A stretch of 64,000 bases of DNA, from positions 5,121,001-5,185,000 of the forward strand of contig NZ_CP013023.1 of assembly GCF_001421015.2 (NCBI RefSeq). Direction: 5' to 3'. The translations under genes and the position numbers were made by a program. Below, piece after piece: positions 21,900-32,995 of the stretch. The notes below the pieces were generated by a model. The model did not search any database, was not told the origin of the DNA, and was given only the letters and a program-made list of their open reading frames with translations. The number at the start of each line of letters is the position of its first letter. The first letter of the stretch is position 1. Source of the DNA: Paenibacillus bovis (lineage in GTDB: Bacteria; Bacillota; Bacilli; Paenibacillales; Paenibacillaceae).

Positions 21900-24800
21900 C
21901 TATTCTACAGTTACAGTTTCCAGATTCTCTTCGTTTCCTTCTACTGCTTCCGGTTCTTCGAACTGAACACTGCGGTAACGGTTCATACCCGTACCTGCAG
22001 GGATCAGCTTACCGATAATAACGTTCTCTTTCAGACCCAGCAATTTGTCGACTTTACCTTTGATTGCAGCATCGGTCAGGACACGAGTGGTCTCTTGGAA
22101 AGATGCAGCAGACAGGAAGGAATCAGTTTCCAGGGATGCTTTGGTAATACCGAGCAATACCGGTTTGGCAACAGCTGGTTCACGGTCTCCCATAATGGCC
22201 ACTTTGTTGGCATCTTCATATTCGTAGATATCCACAAATGAGCCTGGCAGCAGCGTAGTTTCGCCGTTATCCACAATACGGATTTTGCGCAGCATCTGTC
22301 TGATCATAACTTCAACGTGCTTATCGTTAATTTCTACACCCTGGTTACGGTATACGCGTTGTACTTCCTGCAGGATGTAGTTCTGAACGCCGCGGATACC
22401 TTTGATACGCAGCATTTCTTTTGGATCGATGGAACCGTCTGTCAGCTCGTCCCCTGCTTCGATCTCCATGCCTTCTCTTACACGCAGGCGGGAACCGTAG
22501 GTAACGGAGTAGACTTTAGTTTCTGCTTCACCTTCGACTTCGATTTCGCGACGGTCTTTGGCTTCACGGATTTCTTTGACTACGCCATCGATTTCACTGA
22601 TTGTCGCCTGACCTTTAGGGTTACGGGCTTCAAACAGCTCCTGGATACGCGGCAAACCTTGAGTGATATCATCTCCGGCTACACCACCGGTATGGAACGT
22701 ACGCATTGTCAACTGGGTTCCTGGCTCACCGATGGACTGGGCAGCGATAATACCAACCGCTTCACCGATCTCAACGTGTTTACCAGTCGCCAGGTTACGA
22801 CCGTAACATTTCTTACATACCCCGTGTCTTGTACGGCAGCTCAGTACGGAACGAATCTGTACTTTGTTGACGCCAGCAGCCACGATAGCTTCAGCCTTGT
22901 CAGAATCAATCAGTTCATTGCGGCTAGCGAGGATCTCGCCAGTCTCCGGATGACGAACAGTCTCGAAGCAGTAGCGTCCTTCCAGACGATCGTACAGGTC
23001 TTCGATAACTTCTTTACCATCCTGGATACGGCTAACGATAAATCCTTTGTCTGTTCCGCAATCATCTTCACGTACGATTACGTCCTGGGCTACGTCAACG
23101 AGACGACGAGTCAGATAACCGGAGTCAGCGGTACGAAGTGCTGTATCCGCCAGACCTTTACGCGCTCCGTGAGTAGACAGGAAGTACTCAAGGACTGTCA
23201 GACCTTCACGGAAGTTCGATTTGATTGGGAGCTCGATGATACGACCGGATGGGTTGGCCATCAGACCACGCATACCGCCCAGCTGAGTAATCTGGGATTT
23301 GTTACCCCGCGCCTTGGAATCAACCATCAGCATGATGGAGTTGTAACGATCCATCGATTTCATCAGGATGTCGGTCAGCTCGTCCTTCGTACGGGACCAG
23401 ATCTCGATAACACGGTCATAACGCTCTTCGTTTGTGATCAGACCACGACGGTACTGATTCGTGATAACGGCAACTTTTTTATCGGATTCAGCCAGCAGTG
23501 CTGTTTTCTCCGGTGGAACCACAACGTCTGCCACACCAACGGTAATACCCGCACGAGTGGAATACGTGAAGCCCAGTTGCTTGATTTTATCCAGAATTAC
23601 GGAAGTCAGTGTTGTATGGTAGACTTCGAAACAACGTGCAATGATAGTACCAAGATATTCTTTACCGATCGCACCGGTTTGCGGAACGGCCTTCATGAAT
23701 TCGAGTACGTTTGTACCTTTTTCATAGATAAAGTAGTGATCCGGGATACCCTGATACAGGTTGGCACGAGTCGGTTCATTGATATAAGGGAAAGACTCAG
23801 GGAAAATCTCGTTAAAGATAATCCGTCCGACAGTTGTGATCAACATACCGGATTGTTGTTTTTCCGTAAAGCTGGTTTTACCCAGTGCTTTGGCAGGAAT
23901 CGCTACACGTGCATGCAGGGAAGCTGTGCCACGCTGATAAGCGGATACGGCTTCATTGACTGTACGCAGGATCATGCCGGAACCTTTGGCTTCCATATTA
24001 TCCATGGTGAGATAGTAGGAGCCGAGGACCATATCCTGGGAAGGTGTAACAACCGGCTTGCCGTCTTTAGGGTTCAAGATGTTACCGGATGCCAGCATCA
24101 GCAAGCGTGCTTCCGCTTGTGCTTCTGCAGACAACGGTACGTGAACCGCCATTTGGTCACCGTCAAAGTCAGCGTTATATGCTGTACATACGAGCGGATG
24201 CAGACGGATTGCGCGGCCTTCAACCAGAATCGGTTCAAATGCCTGGATACCGAGTCTGTGCAGCGTTGGTGCACGGTTCAGAAGAACCGGGTGTTCTTTG
24301 ATTACTTCTTCCAGTACATCCCATACTTCCGGACTTACACGTTCAACTTTGCGTTTTGCACTCTTAATGTTATGAGCCAGGCCTTTGTTAACCAGCTCTT
24401 TCATTACGAATGGCTTGAACAGTTCCAGCGCCATTTCTTTTGGAAGACCGCACTGGTACATTTTCAGGTAAGGACCTACGACGATAACGGAACGACCAGA
24501 GTAATCGACACGTTTACCGAGCAAGTTCTGACGGAAACGACCTTGTTTACCTTTCAGCATATGGCTGAGGGATTTCAGAGGACGGTTACCAGGACCGGTT
24601 ACCGGACGTCCGCGACGGCCGTTATCGATCAAGGCATCTACAGCTTCCTGCAGCATACGTTTCTCGTTCTGTACGATAATATCAGGAGCACCCAGATCCA
24701 GCAGGCGCTTCAGACGGTTATTCCGGTTGATTACACGACGGTACAGGTCATTCAGGTCGGATGTTGCAAAACGTCCACCATCCAGCTGAACCATCGGACG

Positions 24801-25514
24801 AATTTCTGGCGGAATTACCGGCAGAACATCCATGATCATCCAATCCGGAGAGTTGCCGGAATTGCGGAATGCTTCGATAACTTCAAGACGTTTGATCGCA
24901 CGGTTACGACGTTGGCCTTGAGCGGTACGCAGCTCTTCACGCAGGAATTCCAGTTCTTTGTCCAGATCCAGGTCTTGAAGCAGTCGCTTGATCGCTTCTG
25001 CACCCATACCTGCATGGAATCCGTAGCCATACTTTTCACGGTAGCTGCGGTATTCTTTTTCAGAGAGAAGTTGTTTCTTCTCCAATGGTGTCTCGCCTGG
25101 ATCGGTAACAACATAAGATGCGAAGTAGATAACTTCTTCCAGGGATCGTGGAGACATATCGAGTGCAAGACCCATACGGCTCGGGATACCTTTGAAATAC
25201 CAAATGTGGGATACAGGAGCTGCCAGCTCAATATGTCCCATACGTTCACGACGTACTTTGGCACGTGTTACTTCAACGCCACAACGGTCACAGACTACAC
25301 CTTTGTAACGTACGCGCTTATATTTACCGCAATGACATTCCCAGTCTTTGGTTGGTCCGAAAATGCGTTCACAGAACAGACCGTCTTTCTCTGGTTTAAG
25401 CGTACGGTAGTTGATTGTCTCCGGTTTTTTAACTTCTCCGCGGGACCAAGAACGAATTTTGTCTGGGGAAGCAAGCCCAATTTTCATAAATTCGAAATTG
25501 TTAACGTCTATCAA
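21900..25514 (-). CDS. rpoC: DNA-directed RNA polymerase subunit beta'
   Basis: This 1204-residue subunit carries the catalytic loop NADFDGDQM with the three aspartates that bind magnesium. The N-terminal zinc site is CHCGKYK...CDRCGVEVT (about residues 60-80), and a second cysteine cluster [13 protein letters not shown] lies near residue 890. The trigger-loop region is present before the C-terminus. It follows rpoB after 148 bases containing a large hairpin. Length is normal for Bacilli. Confidence 0.99.
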   Translation of the reverse strand: MIDVNNFEFMKIGLASPDKIRSWSRGEVKKPETINYRTLKPEKDGLFCERIFGPTKDWECHCGKYKRVRYKGVVCDRCGVEVTRAKVRRERMGHIELAAPVSHIWYFKGIPSRMGLALDMSPRSLEEVIYFASYVVTDPGETPLEKKQLLSEKEYRSYREKYGYGFHAGMGAEAIKRLLQDLDLDKELEFLREELRTAQGQRRNRAIKRLEVIEAFRNSGNSPDWMIMDVLPVIPPEIRPMVQLDGGRFATSDLNDLYRRVINRNNRLKRLLDLGAPDIIVQNEKRMLQEAVDALIDNGRRGRPVTGPGNRPLKSLSHMLKGKQGRFRQNLLGKRVDYSGRSVIVVGPYLKMYQCGLPKEMALELFKPFVMKELVNKGLAHNIKSAKRKVERVSPEVWDVLEEVIKEHPVLLNRAPTLHRLGIQAFEPILVEGRAIRLHPLVCTAYNADFDGDQMAVHVPLSAEAQAEARLLMLASGNILNPKDGKPVVTPSQDMVLGSYYLTMDNMEAKGSGMILRTVNEAVSAYQRGTASLHARVAIPAKALGKTSFTEKQQSGMLITTVGRIIFNEIFPESFPYINEPTRANLYQGIPDHYFIYEKGTNVLEFMKAVPQTGAIGKEYLGTIIARCFEVYHTTLTSVILDKIKQLGFTYSTRAGITVGVADVVVPPEKTALLAESDKKVAVITNQYRRGLITNEERYDRVIEIWSRTKDELTDILMKSMDRYNSIMLMVDSKARGNKSQITQLGGMRGLMANPSGRIIELPIKSNFREGLTVLEYFLSTHGARKGLADTALRTADSGYLTRRLVDVAQDVIVREDDCGTDKGFIVSRIQDGKEVIEDLYDRLEGRYCFETVRHPETGEILASRNELIDSDKAEAIVAAGVNKVQIRSVLSCRTRHGVCKKCYGRNLATGKHVEIGEAVGIIAAQSIGEPGTQLTMRTFHTGGVAGDDITQGLPRIQELFEARNPKGQATISEIDGVVKEIREAKDRREIEVEGEAETKVYSVTYGSRLRVREGMEIEAGDELTDGSIDPKEMLRIKGIRGVQNYILQEVQRVYRNQGVEINDKHVEVMIRQMLRKIRIVDNGETTLLPGSFVDIYEYEDANKVAIMGDREPAVAKPVLLGITKASLETDSFLSAASFQETTRVLTDAAIKGKVDKLLGLKENVIIGKLIPAGTGMNRYRSVQFEEPEAVEGNEENLETVTVE

Positions 25515-25572
25515 GAGACACCCCTCCTAAGGCCAAATCCTATTTATTGTAAAGCTCTGTATTCCGCACAAA

Positions 25573-25645
25573 TCCCAACGCACCGTCTGATGAATGAGGA
25601 TAGACCGGAAACACTCCGGTCTACCTTCATCAGACAATGTTGGGA
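25573..25645 (-). other. Large three-tier hairpin between rpoB and rpoC
   Basis: Three nested perfect stems can be read: TCCCAAC/GTTGGGA (25573-25579 with 25639-25645), GTCTGATGAA/TTCATCAGAC (25585-25594 with 25626-25635) and TAGACCGGA/TCCGGTCTA (25601-25609 with 25615-25623), the last with a 5-base loop. There is no U-tract after it on the minus strand. It fills about half of the rpoB-rpoC gap. Confidence 0.85.
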
Positions 25646-25662
25646 ATCATGAATAAGTGATA

Positions 25663-28600
25663 TTAATCTACGCCGACTTCTGAACCTTCAAGGTTGAGGC
25701 TCAGTTTATCATTGGTGTTCTCTTCCTCGTCATCCAGCTCTCTCATCTCAATTTCATTTTCATCTTCATTGAGAATCTTAACGTCCATACCCAAGCTTTG
25801 CAGCTCCTTGATCAATACTTTGAAAGATTCAGGAACGCCCGGTTCAGGAACGTTTTCGCCTTTCACGATGGATTCGTACGTTTTCACACGACCAACGACA
25901 TCATCGGATTTGACAGTAAGGATCTCTTGCAGGGTATACGCGGCGCCATAAGCTTCAAGCGCCCATACTTCCATCTCCCCGAAACGCTGACCACCGAACT
26001 GAGCTTTACCACCCAGCGGCTGTTGTGTAACGAGAGAGTAAGGACCTGTGGAACGAGCATGGATTTTATCATCGACCATGTGCGCCAGTTTGATCATGTG
26101 CATAACGCCGACTGTAACTTCACGCTCGAACTCGTCACCGGTTCTTCCATCGTAAAGGATTGTCTTACCGTTACGTTGCATGCCAGCTTCTTCCATTGTA
26201 TCGAATACATCGTACTCGTTCGCTCCGTCAAAGACCGGTGTAGCGACGTGAATACCAAGCTTCATCGCTGCCATACCGATATGGACTTCAAGAATCTGAC
26301 CGATGTTCATACGGGAAGGTACGCCCAGTGGATTCAGTACTACCTGTACCGGTGTACCATCTGGCATAAACGGCATATCTTCTTCCGGCAGAATACGTGC
26401 AACGACACCTTTGTTACCGTGACGTCCCGCCATTTTATCGCCTTCGGAGATTTTACGTTTTTGCGCGATGTATACACGTACCAGATGATTTACACCCGGT
26501 GGCAACTCGTCGCCGTTTTCTCTGGTGAACACTTTAACGTCTACGACAATACCATCTGTACCGTGTGGTACACGAAGGCTGGTGTCGCGAACTTCACGTG
26601 CTTTTTCACCAAAGATCGCGTGCAACAGGCGCTCTTCCGCTGTCAGTTCGGTTACACCTTTAGGTGTTACTTTACCAACAAGAATATCGCCAGCAGCAAT
26701 CTCGGCACCGATGCGGATAATACCACGCTCGTCGAGATTTTTCAGTGCATCTTCACCCACGTTAGGAATATCGCGTGTGATTTCTTCCGGACCGAGCTTC
26801 GTATCACGAGCTTCGGATTCATATTCTTCAATATGAATAGAAGTGTACACATCTTCTTTTACGAGTTTCTCGCTCAGCAGGATCGCATCCTCGTAGTTAT
26901 AACCTTCCCAGGTCATAAATGCTACGACTACGTTACGTCCCAGAGCGATCTCGCCCATCTCTGTGGATGGACCATCTGCCAGGATATCGCCTTTTTTCAC
27001 AACGTCGCCTGTTTTGACAATTGGACGCTGGTTGATGGCAGTACCTTGGTTAGATCTCATAAATTTGTGTAATTTATACTTAACGAGATCACCTTTAACT
27101 TCTTTGCCGTCTACGTTTTCGATACGGCGCAGTGTAATCTCGCTCGCTGTAGAGCGTTCGATGATACCGTCGTATTTGGTTACAATACATACGCCGGAAT
27201 CCTTGGCTGCTTTGTGTTCCATACCTGTACCGACCAGTGGTGCCTTCGGAATAAGCAAAGGTACCGCCTGACGCTGCATGTTGGAACCCATCAGAGCACG
27301 GTTGGAGTCATCGTTTTCCAGGAACGGAATCAATGCCGTCGCAACAGATACAACCTGTTTTGGAGATACGTCCATATAGTCAACGCGTTCTCTCGGCATA
27401 GGAAGGATATTGTCAGCCTGTTTGTTGTAACGGCTGATTACCATTTCCTCTGCAAAAGTACCGTCTTCGTTCAGGACCGCATTCGCCTGTGCGACTACAT
27501 AGTTATCTTCTTCATCCGCTGTCAGGTAATCAATCTGATCGGTTACCCGATTAGCGTTAGGATCTACACGACGGTATGGTGCTTCGATGAAGCCATACTC
27601 ATTGATACGTGCGAACGTGGACAGGGAGTTGATCAAACCGATGTTTGGTCCCTCTGGAGTCTCGATAGGACACATACGGCCATAGTGACTCGGATGTACG
27701 TCACGGACTTCAAAGCCTGCGCGCTCACGTGTCAGACCGCCGGGTCCGAGGGCAGACAGACGACGTTTGTGCGTCAGTTCGCCAAGCGGGTTAGTCTGAT
27801 CCATAAACTGGGACAGCTGGGAGCTACCAAAGAACTCCTTGATGGATGCAATCACAGGACGTATGTTAATAAGTGCCTGTGGAGTAATCACGTTAGCATC
27901 CTGAATGGACATTCTCTCGCGTACTACACGTTCCATACGGGACAGACCAATACGGAACTGATTTTGCAGCAGCTCGCCTACGGAACGCAGACGACGGTTA
28001 CCCAGATGGTCAATATCATCCGTATCGCCAATACCCTGAAGCAGGTTCAGGAAGTAACTGATCGATGCGATAATATCAGCCGGTGTAATGTTCTTAACGG
28101 ATTTATCGATTGTGCCGTTGGCAATTACCGATACTACTTTGCCATCTTCCAGTGGAGAGAAGACGTTGATTGTCTGCATCGGAATATCATTGGCATCGAG
28201 TACGCCGCCAGCTACATGGTAAGTTTTGAAGTTCAAGTCACCTTCAAGGTAAGGCATGATCTCATCAAGGAGACGACGATCTACTACCTGTCCGGCTTCT
28301 GCTACAATCTCACCTGTATTGGTATCAATCAGCGTCTCAGCGAGGCGCTGGTTAAAGAGACGATTTTTGATATGAAGCTTTTTGTTGATTTTGTAACGAC
28401 CTACATTTGCAAGATCATAGCGTTTTGGATCGAAGAAACGCGCTACGAGCAAGCTTTTGGCGTTATCAAGTGTTGGTGGCTCGCCCGGACGAAGACGCTC
28501 GTAGATCTCGATCAGCGCTTTCTCGGTAGAGTCGGTGTTATCTTTATCTAATGTATTACGGATATATTCGTCATTGCCAAGCAGGTCCAGAATTTCAGCG

Positions 28601-29208
28601 TCGCTGCCGAATCCAAGTGCACGCAGCAGTACGGTTACCGGGATCTTACGAGTGCGGTCGATACGTACATAGACGATATCTTTTGCATCCATCTCCAGTT
28701 CCAACCATGCGCCACGGTTAGGAATAACGGTAGCAGTATATGATGTTTTACCATTTTTATCGACTTTAGTGCTGAAATAGACGCTGGGAGAGCGAACCAA
28801 CTGGCTGACAATAACCCGTTCTGCACCGTTAATGATAAAGGTGCCGGTTTCCGTCATCAGCGGGAAATCACCCATGAATACTTCCTGCTCTTTGACTTCA
28901 CCCGTTTCCTTGTTAATGAGACGGACTTTTACCCGCAGCGGAGCTGAATACGTAACGTCACGCTCTTTCGCATCGTCTACTGTGTATTTCGGCTCACCAA
29001 GGCTGTAGTCGATGAACTCGAGCACCAGATTGCCTGTAAAATCTTGAATTGGCGAGATATCCTGGAACATTTCACGCAATCCTTCATCCAAAAACCACTG
29101 ATAAGATTTTTGTTGGATTTCGATCAGGTTAGGTACTTCAAGAACTTCGTTAATTCGTGCATAACTTCGCCGAGTGCGTCGACCATATTGAACAAGATGT
29201 CCTGCCAA
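25663..29208 (-). CDS. rpoB: DNA-directed RNA polymerase subunit beta
   Basis: This 1181-residue subunit begins with TTG preceded by AGGGGTGA, as in B. subtilis rpoB. The rifampicin-pocket cluster reads [14 protein letters not shown] and [13 protein letters not shown], with Q, D, H and S at the usual resistance positions, so it looks wild type. The C-terminal acidic tail ([13 protein letters not shown] region) is typical of Bacilli. A promoter lies at 29528-29556. Confidence 0.99.
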   Translation of the reverse strand: MAGHLVQYGRRTRRSYARINEVLEVPNLIEIQQKSYQWFLDEGLREMFQDISPIQDFTGNLVLEFIDYSLGEPKYTVDDAKERDVTYSAPLRVKVRLINKETGEVKEQEVFMGDFPLMTETGTFIINGAERVIVSQLVRSPSVYFSTKVDKNGKTSYTATVIPNRGAWLELEMDAKDIVYVRIDRTRKIPVTVLLRALGFGSDAEILDLLGNDEYIRNTLDKDNTDSTEKALIEIYERLRPGEPPTLDNAKSLLVARFFDPKRYDLANVGRYKINKKLHIKNRLFNQRLAETLIDTNTGEIVAEAGQVVDRRLLDEIMPYLEGDLNFKTYHVAGGVLDANDIPMQTINVFSPLEDGKVVSVIANGTIDKSVKNITPADIIASISYFLNLLQGIGDTDDIDHLGNRRLRSVGELLQNQFRIGLSRMERVVRERMSIQDANVITPQALINIRPVIASIKEFFGSSQLSQFMDQTNPLGELTHKRRLSALGPGGLTRERAGFEVRDVHPSHYGRMCPIETPEGPNIGLINSLSTFARINEYGFIEAPYRRVDPNANRVTDQIDYLTADEEDNYVVAQANAVLNEDGTFAEEMVISRYNKQADNILPMPRERVDYMDVSPKQVVSVATALIPFLENDDSNRALMGSNMQRQAVPLLIPKAPLVGTGMEHKAAKDSGVCIVTKYDGIIERSTASEITLRRIENVDGKEVKGDLVKYKLHKFMRSNQGTAINQRPIVKTGDVVKKGDILADGPSTEMGEIALGRNVVVAFMTWEGYNYEDAILLSEKLVKEDVYTSIHIEEYESEARDTKLGPEEITRDIPNVGEDALKNLDERGIIRIGAEIAAGDILVGKVTPKGVTELTAEERLLHAIFGEKAREVRDTSLRVPHGTDGIVVDVKVFTRENGDELPPGVNHLVRVYIAQKRKISEGDKMAGRHGNKGVVARILPEEDMPFMPDGTPVQVVLNPLGVPSRMNIGQILEVHIGMAAMKLGIHVATPVFDGANEYDVFDTMEEAGMQRNGKTILYDGRTGDEFEREVTVGVMHMIKLAHMVDDKIHARSTGPYSLVTQQPLGGKAQFGGQRFGEMEVWALEAYGAAYTLQEILTVKSDDVVGRVKTYESIVKGENVPEPGVPESFKVLIKELQSLGMDVKILNEDENEIEMRELDDEEENTNDKLSLNLEGSEVGVD

Positions 29209-29319
29209 CTTATACTCACCCCTTAATGTCTACTCACTTAAAAATTTCATTGCGAACTGCTGTTTGGATCACGTATAATAGGTCCATACATAGAAGTGCA
29301 CACCCACAAATAGAGAAAA

Positions 29320-29349
29320 GCTCTTATCGAATCTTCTCGAAAAAAGAGC
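29320..29349 (-). promoter_or_regulatory. Possible attenuator hairpin in the rpoB leader
   Basis: GCTCTT and AAGAGC pair around an inner TCGA/TCGA stem, followed on the minus strand by TTTTCTCT. This resembles a weak intrinsic terminator about 110 bases before the rpoB start. Whether it stops transcription is unproven. Confidence 0.45.
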
Positions 29350-29391
29350 ACCATCAGCTATCAACGGATGTGACCCAGCAGCTCAGACTTA

Positions 29392-29417
29392 TATTTCAGT
29401 TGAAATTAACTGAAATA
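29392..29417 (-). other. Perfect 10-bp hairpin in the rpoB leader
   Basis: TATTTCAGTT and AACTGAAATA form a perfect stem with a 6-base loop, midway through the leader of about 310 nt. It lies upstream of the terminator-like hairpin, so the leader has at least two ordered structures. Confidence 0.55.
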
Positions 29418-29527
29418 CCGATTATTATACGTTTAAGGACAAGATTAAACACCCTTATGGTACATAATTTTCGTAATTCTACAGAAAACTAAAGCCAAAA
29501 AGGGCATCTTAATACTGACATTTTGTA

Positions 29528-29556
29528 ATAATAACACGTTAGCCTATTTAAGTCAA
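29528..29556 (-). promoter_or_regulatory. rpoB promoter
   Basis: TTGACT (29551-29556) and TATTAT (29528-29533) are 17 bases apart on the minus strand. The start near 29521 would give a leader of about 310 nt before rpoB. It lies between ybxB and rpoB, so rpoBC can be expressed apart from rplJL. Confidence 0.75.
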
Positions 29557-29630
29557 CAGGCGTATTCACTGTTTTTACGTTTCCGGTTTGTGTCAAGGTC
29601 TGTTCATCCTAGCCGATGAATAGGCCTTTT

Positions 29631-30227
29631 TTATTTGATTGCCTGGAAGATGCGATATCCTTTATCCTTGGTAACTTCCTCCACACTGGTGAACAACTCT
29701 TCCATTTTGGCTTTGGCTGAAGGAGCACCCTGCTTTTTCTGGATAACGACCCATAGTGAGCCTCCATCCTTCAAATGAGCTGCAGCTTCTTCAAAAATGG
29801 CATGTACAGTTGCCTTGCCTGCACGGATCGGCGGGTTGGTTAGCACAACGTCGAACTTCTGTCCCTGAACAGCTGCAAACAAATCACTTTCCAGAATCGT
29901 TACATTCTCAATATGATTGAGAGCGGCATTTTCTTTGGCCAGTTGAACCGCACGTGCATTAACATCCAGCATCGTTACATGTCCTTTAGCTGCCAGACAT
30001 GCAGCAGACAGACCAATAGGCCCATAACCGCAGCCTACATCCAGCACGTTGGAATCTTCACTTAGTGTAAGGGCATCAATGAGCACTCTGCTGCCATAGT
30101 CTACTCCTGTTTTGGAAAAGACTCCGGCATCACTTATAAATTTGAAAGCCTTGCCCCGCAATTCCGCTTCAATAATACGGCGTTCATGCGCTGCACCAGG
30201 CTGGCTGGAATAATAATGATCTCCCAT
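29631..30227 (-). CDS. ybxB: Class I SAM-dependent methyltransferase, RsmC-like (YbxB)
   Basis: This 198-residue protein has the SAM-binding motif VLDVGCGYGPIG (about residue 62) and the NPPIRAGK motif typical of N2-guanine rRNA methyltransferases of the RsmC/RlmG type. It corresponds to YbxB of B. subtilis, which sits at the same place between rplL and rpoB. Its RNA target in this lineage is assumed to be 16S rRNA by homology only. It lies past the rplL terminator and has no obvious promoter of its own. Confidence 0.9.
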   Translation of the reverse strand: MGDHYYSSQPGAAHERRIIEAELRGKAFKFISDAGVFSKTGVDYGSRVLIDALTLSEDSNVLDVGCGYGPIGLSAACLAAKGHVTMLDVNARAVQLAKENAALNHIENVTILESDLFAAVQGQKFDVVLTNPPIRAGKATVHAIFEEAAAHLKDGGSLWVVIQKKQGAPSAKAKMEELFTSVEEVTKDKGYRIFQAIK

Positions 30228-30275
30228 ATCATTCCTTCACCCTTTCTTGATTTCACCTGTTATACTGCTTTTTTT

Positions 30276-30312
30276 ATAAAACAAACCCCTTGAACGGATT
30301 CAAGGGGTTTGT
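30276..30312 (-). terminator. Strong intrinsic terminator after rplL
   Basis: ACAAACCCCTTGAA and TTCAAGGGGTTTGT form a perfect 14-bp stem with a 4-base loop, followed by TTTTATAAAA on the minus strand. It ends the rplJ-rplL transcript 20 bases after the rplL stop codon. Transcripts of ybxB must come from read-through or a nearby start. Confidence 0.9.
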
Positions 30313-30332
30313 AAGAAAGAAGAGAAACTCTC

Positions 30333-30695
30333 TTATTTCAATTCTACAGATGCGCCTGCTTCTTCCAGTTTTGCTTTGATGGATTCAGCTTCTTCTTTAG
30401 CAACGCCTTCTTTGATTGCTTTAGGAGCGTTGTCTACTACTTCTTTAGCTTCTTTCAGACCCAGACCAGTTACTTCACGAACAGCTTTGATTACGTTGAT
30501 TTTGGAAGCACCAGCGGAAGTCAGTACTACGTCAAACTCAGTTTGCTCAGCTTCTGCAGCTGCGCCGCCTGCTGCTGCTGCTGCTACTGGAGCTGCTGCA
30601 GTTACACCGAATTCTTCTTCGATTGCTTTTACCAGATCATTCAGTTCCAGTACAGTCATGCCTTTGATGGCTTCAAGGATTTGCTCTTGACTCAT
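30333..30695 (-). CDS. rplL: 50S ribosomal protein L7/L12
   Basis: This 120-residue stalk protein has an N-terminal dimerisation domain, an alanine-rich hinge (about residues 36-52) and the globular C-terminal domain ([22 protein letters not shown]) that recruits translation factors. Four to six copies bind each L10. It follows rplJ and precedes a strong terminator. Confidence 0.98.
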   Translation of the reverse strand: MSQEQILEAIKGMTVLELNDLVKAIEEEFGVTAAAPVAAAAAGGAAAEAEQTEFDVVLTSAGASKINVIKAVREVTGLGLKEAKEVVDNAPKAIKEGVAKEEAESIKAKLEEAGASVELK

Positions 30696-30788
30696 TTATA
30701 AACCCTCCATAATTGGTTGTATTTTGGTTTGGCTGATTACAGCCATTTTTACGCCGTTAAGGCGTGTGAGGAACAGGGTGCAAATTGC

Positions 30789-31292
30789 TTACGCGCTTTG
30801 CTCTTCTTTCTCGGATACTGCTTTAACTGCCAGTGCAAAGTTGCGAACTGGAGCTTGAAGTACGCTAAGCAGCATGGACAAGAGACCTTCGCGGGATGGC
30901 AGAGCTGCCAGTGCTTTGATTTCTTCTGCGCTTACTACGCGTCCTTCAACAACGCCGCCTTTCAATTCCAGAGCGTCATTCGTTTTAGCGAAATCGTTCA
31001 GAATTTTAGCCGGTGCTACTGCATCGTCTTTACTGAAAGCAATAGCGGTAGGACCGCTCAGTACTTCGTTCAGTTCAGTCAGGTCAGCAGACTCAGTGGC
31101 ACGACGAACCAGTGTATTTTTCAATACTTGGAACTCGATACCAGCTTCACGCAGTTGCTTGCGCAGTTCTGTAACTTGAGCTACGTTCAGACCACGATAG
31201 TCAGCAACAACTGTAGTTACGCTCTCGCGCAATTTCGCTGCAACCACTTCTACCGCTTCCTGTTTTGCCTGGATTACTTTTGCGTTTGCCAA
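30789..31292 (-). CDS. rplJ: 50S ribosomal protein L10
   Basis: This 167-residue stalk base protein ([20 protein letters not shown]) anchors L7/L12 to 23S rRNA. The frame opens at a GTG inside the AGGAGGTG site, so the TTG at 31292 is the likelier start, and family alignment agrees. L10 with L12 represses its own synthesis through the leader upstream. Confidence 0.96.
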   Translation of the reverse strand: MANAKVIQAKQEAVEVVAAKLRESVTTVVADYRGLNVAQVTELRKQLREAGIEFQVLKNTLVRRATESADLTELNEVLSGPTAIAFSKDDAVAPAKILNDFAKTNDALELKGGVVEGRVVSAEEIKALAALPSREGLLSMLLSVLQAPVRNFALAVKAVSEKEEQSA

Positions 31293-31366
31293 ATTGGACA
31301 CCTCCTGATCGTATTCTTGCTTTTCTTCATCTTCTTGCGATTCGGAAGAAAAGTTCCTACGGGCAT

Positions 31367-31397
31367 TAAAAAAGCCCCCGCAGAATGACGAAGGCTT
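31367..31397 (-). terminator. Attenuator terminator in the rplJL leader
   Basis: AAGCCTTCG and CGGGGGCTT form a 9-bp stem with two wobble pairs and are followed by TTTTTT on the minus strand. It lies between the L10 leader and rplJ, so it would stop transcripts before rplJ when the leader favours termination. Confidence 0.8.
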
Positions 31398-31449
31398 GAC
31401 GGAGCGGATTCACCAGGCGCAGCAAGCTGCGCGCTGAGTATCCGATATT

Positions 31450-31507
31450 CTATCATAACACCTCGGTAGGAAATTAAGCCTTTACGGGCACCTACTGTCT
31501 ACGGTTA
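31450..31507 (-). promoter_or_regulatory. L10 leader RNA (L10-L12 binding)
   Basis: The minus strand reads ACAGTAGGTGCC, then TTTCCTACCGAGGTG, the conserved core of the Firmicute L10 leader. A second stem-loop (GCGCAGC/GCTGCGC, about 31417-31434) and a U-tailed terminator follow. Binding of excess L10-L12 is known to cause premature termination in B. subtilis, and the elements for the same control are present here. Confidence 0.85.
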
Positions 31508-31562
31508 AACATATTCAAGTGTAATTGCAAGTACAAAGTTCAAGCATAATTACAACTTTCAC

Positions 31563-31591
31563 AGATTATCAAATATAAAGGTTGTTGTCAA
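31563..31591 (-). promoter_or_regulatory. rplJ-rplL promoter
   Basis: A perfect TTGACA (31586-31591) and TAATCT (31563-31568) are 17 bases apart on the minus strand, directly after the rplA stop codon. The transcript would start near 31556 and include the whole L10 leader. Confidence 0.75.
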
Positions 31592-31598
31592 CCATTAA

Positions 31599-32291
31599 TT
31601 ATCTGTAAGATGCTGCGTTTACGCGTGCGCTTGGTCCCATTGTGGAAGATACCGCAATGTTTTTCAGGTAGATACCTTTTGCTGCAGCTGGTTTAGCACG
31701 GTTCAGCGCTTCAACCAAAGCTTGCAGGTTCTCGTTCAATTGCTCTTCAGAGAAAGATACTTTACCGATAGGAGCGTGAATTTGTCCTGCTTTGTCCAGA
31801 CGGTATTCGATTTTACCAGCTTTGATTTCTTGAACAGCTTTGGTAACGTCGAATGTAACTGTACCTGCTTTAGGGTTAGGCATCAGACCTTTACCACCGA
31901 GCAGACGTCCCAGTTTACCAACTTCGCTCATCATGTCCGGCGTAGCTACGCAGACATCAAATTCGAACCATCCTTGTTGGATTTTGTTGATCATGTCCTG
32001 ATCGCCAACGAAGTCAGCACCAGCAGCTTCCGCTTCTTTTGCTTTTTCGCCTTTTGCGAATACGAGAACACGTTGAGTTTTACCAGTACCGTGCGGCAGT
32101 ACTACTACGCCACGAACAGCCTGATCTTGTTTACGAGGGTCTACACCCAGACGTACTGCTGCTTCAACAGTTTCGTCGAATTTTGCAGTAGCTGCTTTTT
32201 TAACCAAAGCAACTGCTTCAGCTGGCTCGTAAGTTGCTTCGCTGTCAATTACTTTAACAGCTTCCAAATATTTTTTACCATGTTTAGCCAT
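31599..32291 (-). CDS. rplA: 50S ribosomal protein L1
   Basis: This 230-residue two-domain protein forms the L1 stalk that ejects E-site tRNA. It begins [17 protein letters not shown], and the typical segment [16 protein letters not shown] lies near residue 140. In many bacteria L1 represses rplKA translation. It lies after rplK. Confidence 0.98.
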   Translation of the reverse strand: MAKHGKKYLEAVKVIDSEATYEPAEAVALVKKAATAKFDETVEAAVRLGVDPRKQDQAVRGVVVLPHGTGKTQRVLVFAKGEKAKEAEAAGADFVGDQDMINKIQQGWFEFDVCVATPDMMSEVGKLGRLLGGKGLMPNPKAGTVTFDVTKAVQEIKAGKIEYRLDKAGQIHAPIGKVSFSEEQLNENLQALVEALNRAKPAAAKGIYLKNIAVSSTMGPSARVNAASYR

Positions 32292-32334
32292 TTGTTATTC
32301 CTCCTTTGTGGTATTAACGGATATTCCTCCCACA

Positions 32335-32360
32335 TATGCGGAAAGCAATGTTTCCGCATA
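32335..32360 (-). other. Perfect hairpin between rplK and rplA
   Basis: TATGCGGAAA and TTTCCGCATA form a 10-bp stem with a 6-base loop in the rplK-rplA gap. There is no U-tract after it on the minus strand. It could be an L1 binding or RNA-processing site (inference). Confidence 0.5.
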
Positions 32361-32399
32361 GACTGGATCCTGGCGGACACCAGTAAAAACTAATACAAA

Positions 32400-32825
32400 T
32401 TAGTCTTCGATTGTGATACCCATGCTACGTGCTGTACCTTCAACCATCAGCATTGCTGCTTCGATAGAAGCTGCGTTCAGGTCAGGCATTTTTTGTTCTG
32501 CAATTTCACGAACTGCGGAACGTTTAACAACTGCAACTTTCTTCTTGTTCGGTTCGCCAGATCCTTTTTCGATCTTAGCAGCAACTTTCAGAAGAACTGC
32601 AGCCGGTGGAGTTTTTGTGATGAAAGTGAAAGAACGATCTTCAAACACTGTGATCTCAACCGGAATGATCAAACCTGCTTGATCTGCTGTGCGAGCGTTG
32701 AACTCTTTACAGAATGCCATGATGTTGACACCTGCTTGACCCAATGCCGGACCTACTGGAGGAGCCGGATTCGCTTTACCAGCTGGGATTTGCAGTTTTA
32801 CCATTTTGATTACCTTTTTAGCCAT
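32400..32825 (-). CDS. rplK: 50S ribosomal protein L11
   Basis: This 141-residue protein ([20 protein letters not shown]) forms the GTPase-associated centre and is needed for RelA-type sensing of uncharged tRNA. The [15 protein letters not shown] proline-rich loop, the thiostrepton contact, is intact. The frame opens 17 codons earlier, but AAGGAGGTG precedes the ATG at 32825. Confidence 0.97.
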   Translation of the reverse strand: MAKKVIKMVKLQIPAGKANPAPPVGPALGQAGVNIMAFCKEFNARTADQAGLIIPVEITVFEDRSFTFITKTPPAAVLLKVAAKIEKGSGEPNKKKVAVVKRSAVREIAEQKMPDLNAASIEAAMLMVEGTARSMGITIED

Positions 32826-32995
32826 GTAAAACACCTCCTTGCGAATAGTGGTAGACGGACATCGCTGCCCTCCCACGTAAAACGACGCATACGACTCAAA
32901 ACATCTGCCTCAAGCCTATGCGGTAAAACCGGAAGCACCGTTTGGCATTCAAAATGATTGCTCATTTTAAATCCCCGTGTCATCCTAGAAACCTG

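Noticed and set aside
25798..28551. Long plus-strand frames opposite rpoB
   Set aside because: They are shadows of strong codon bias in rpoB and lack ribosome binding sites.
29592..29634. Hairpin TTCATC/GATGAA with a T-run after it on the plus strand
   Set aside because: It would terminate plus-strand transcription, but no plus-strand gene is near. On the minus strand it has no U-tract, so I do not list it as the ybxB terminator.
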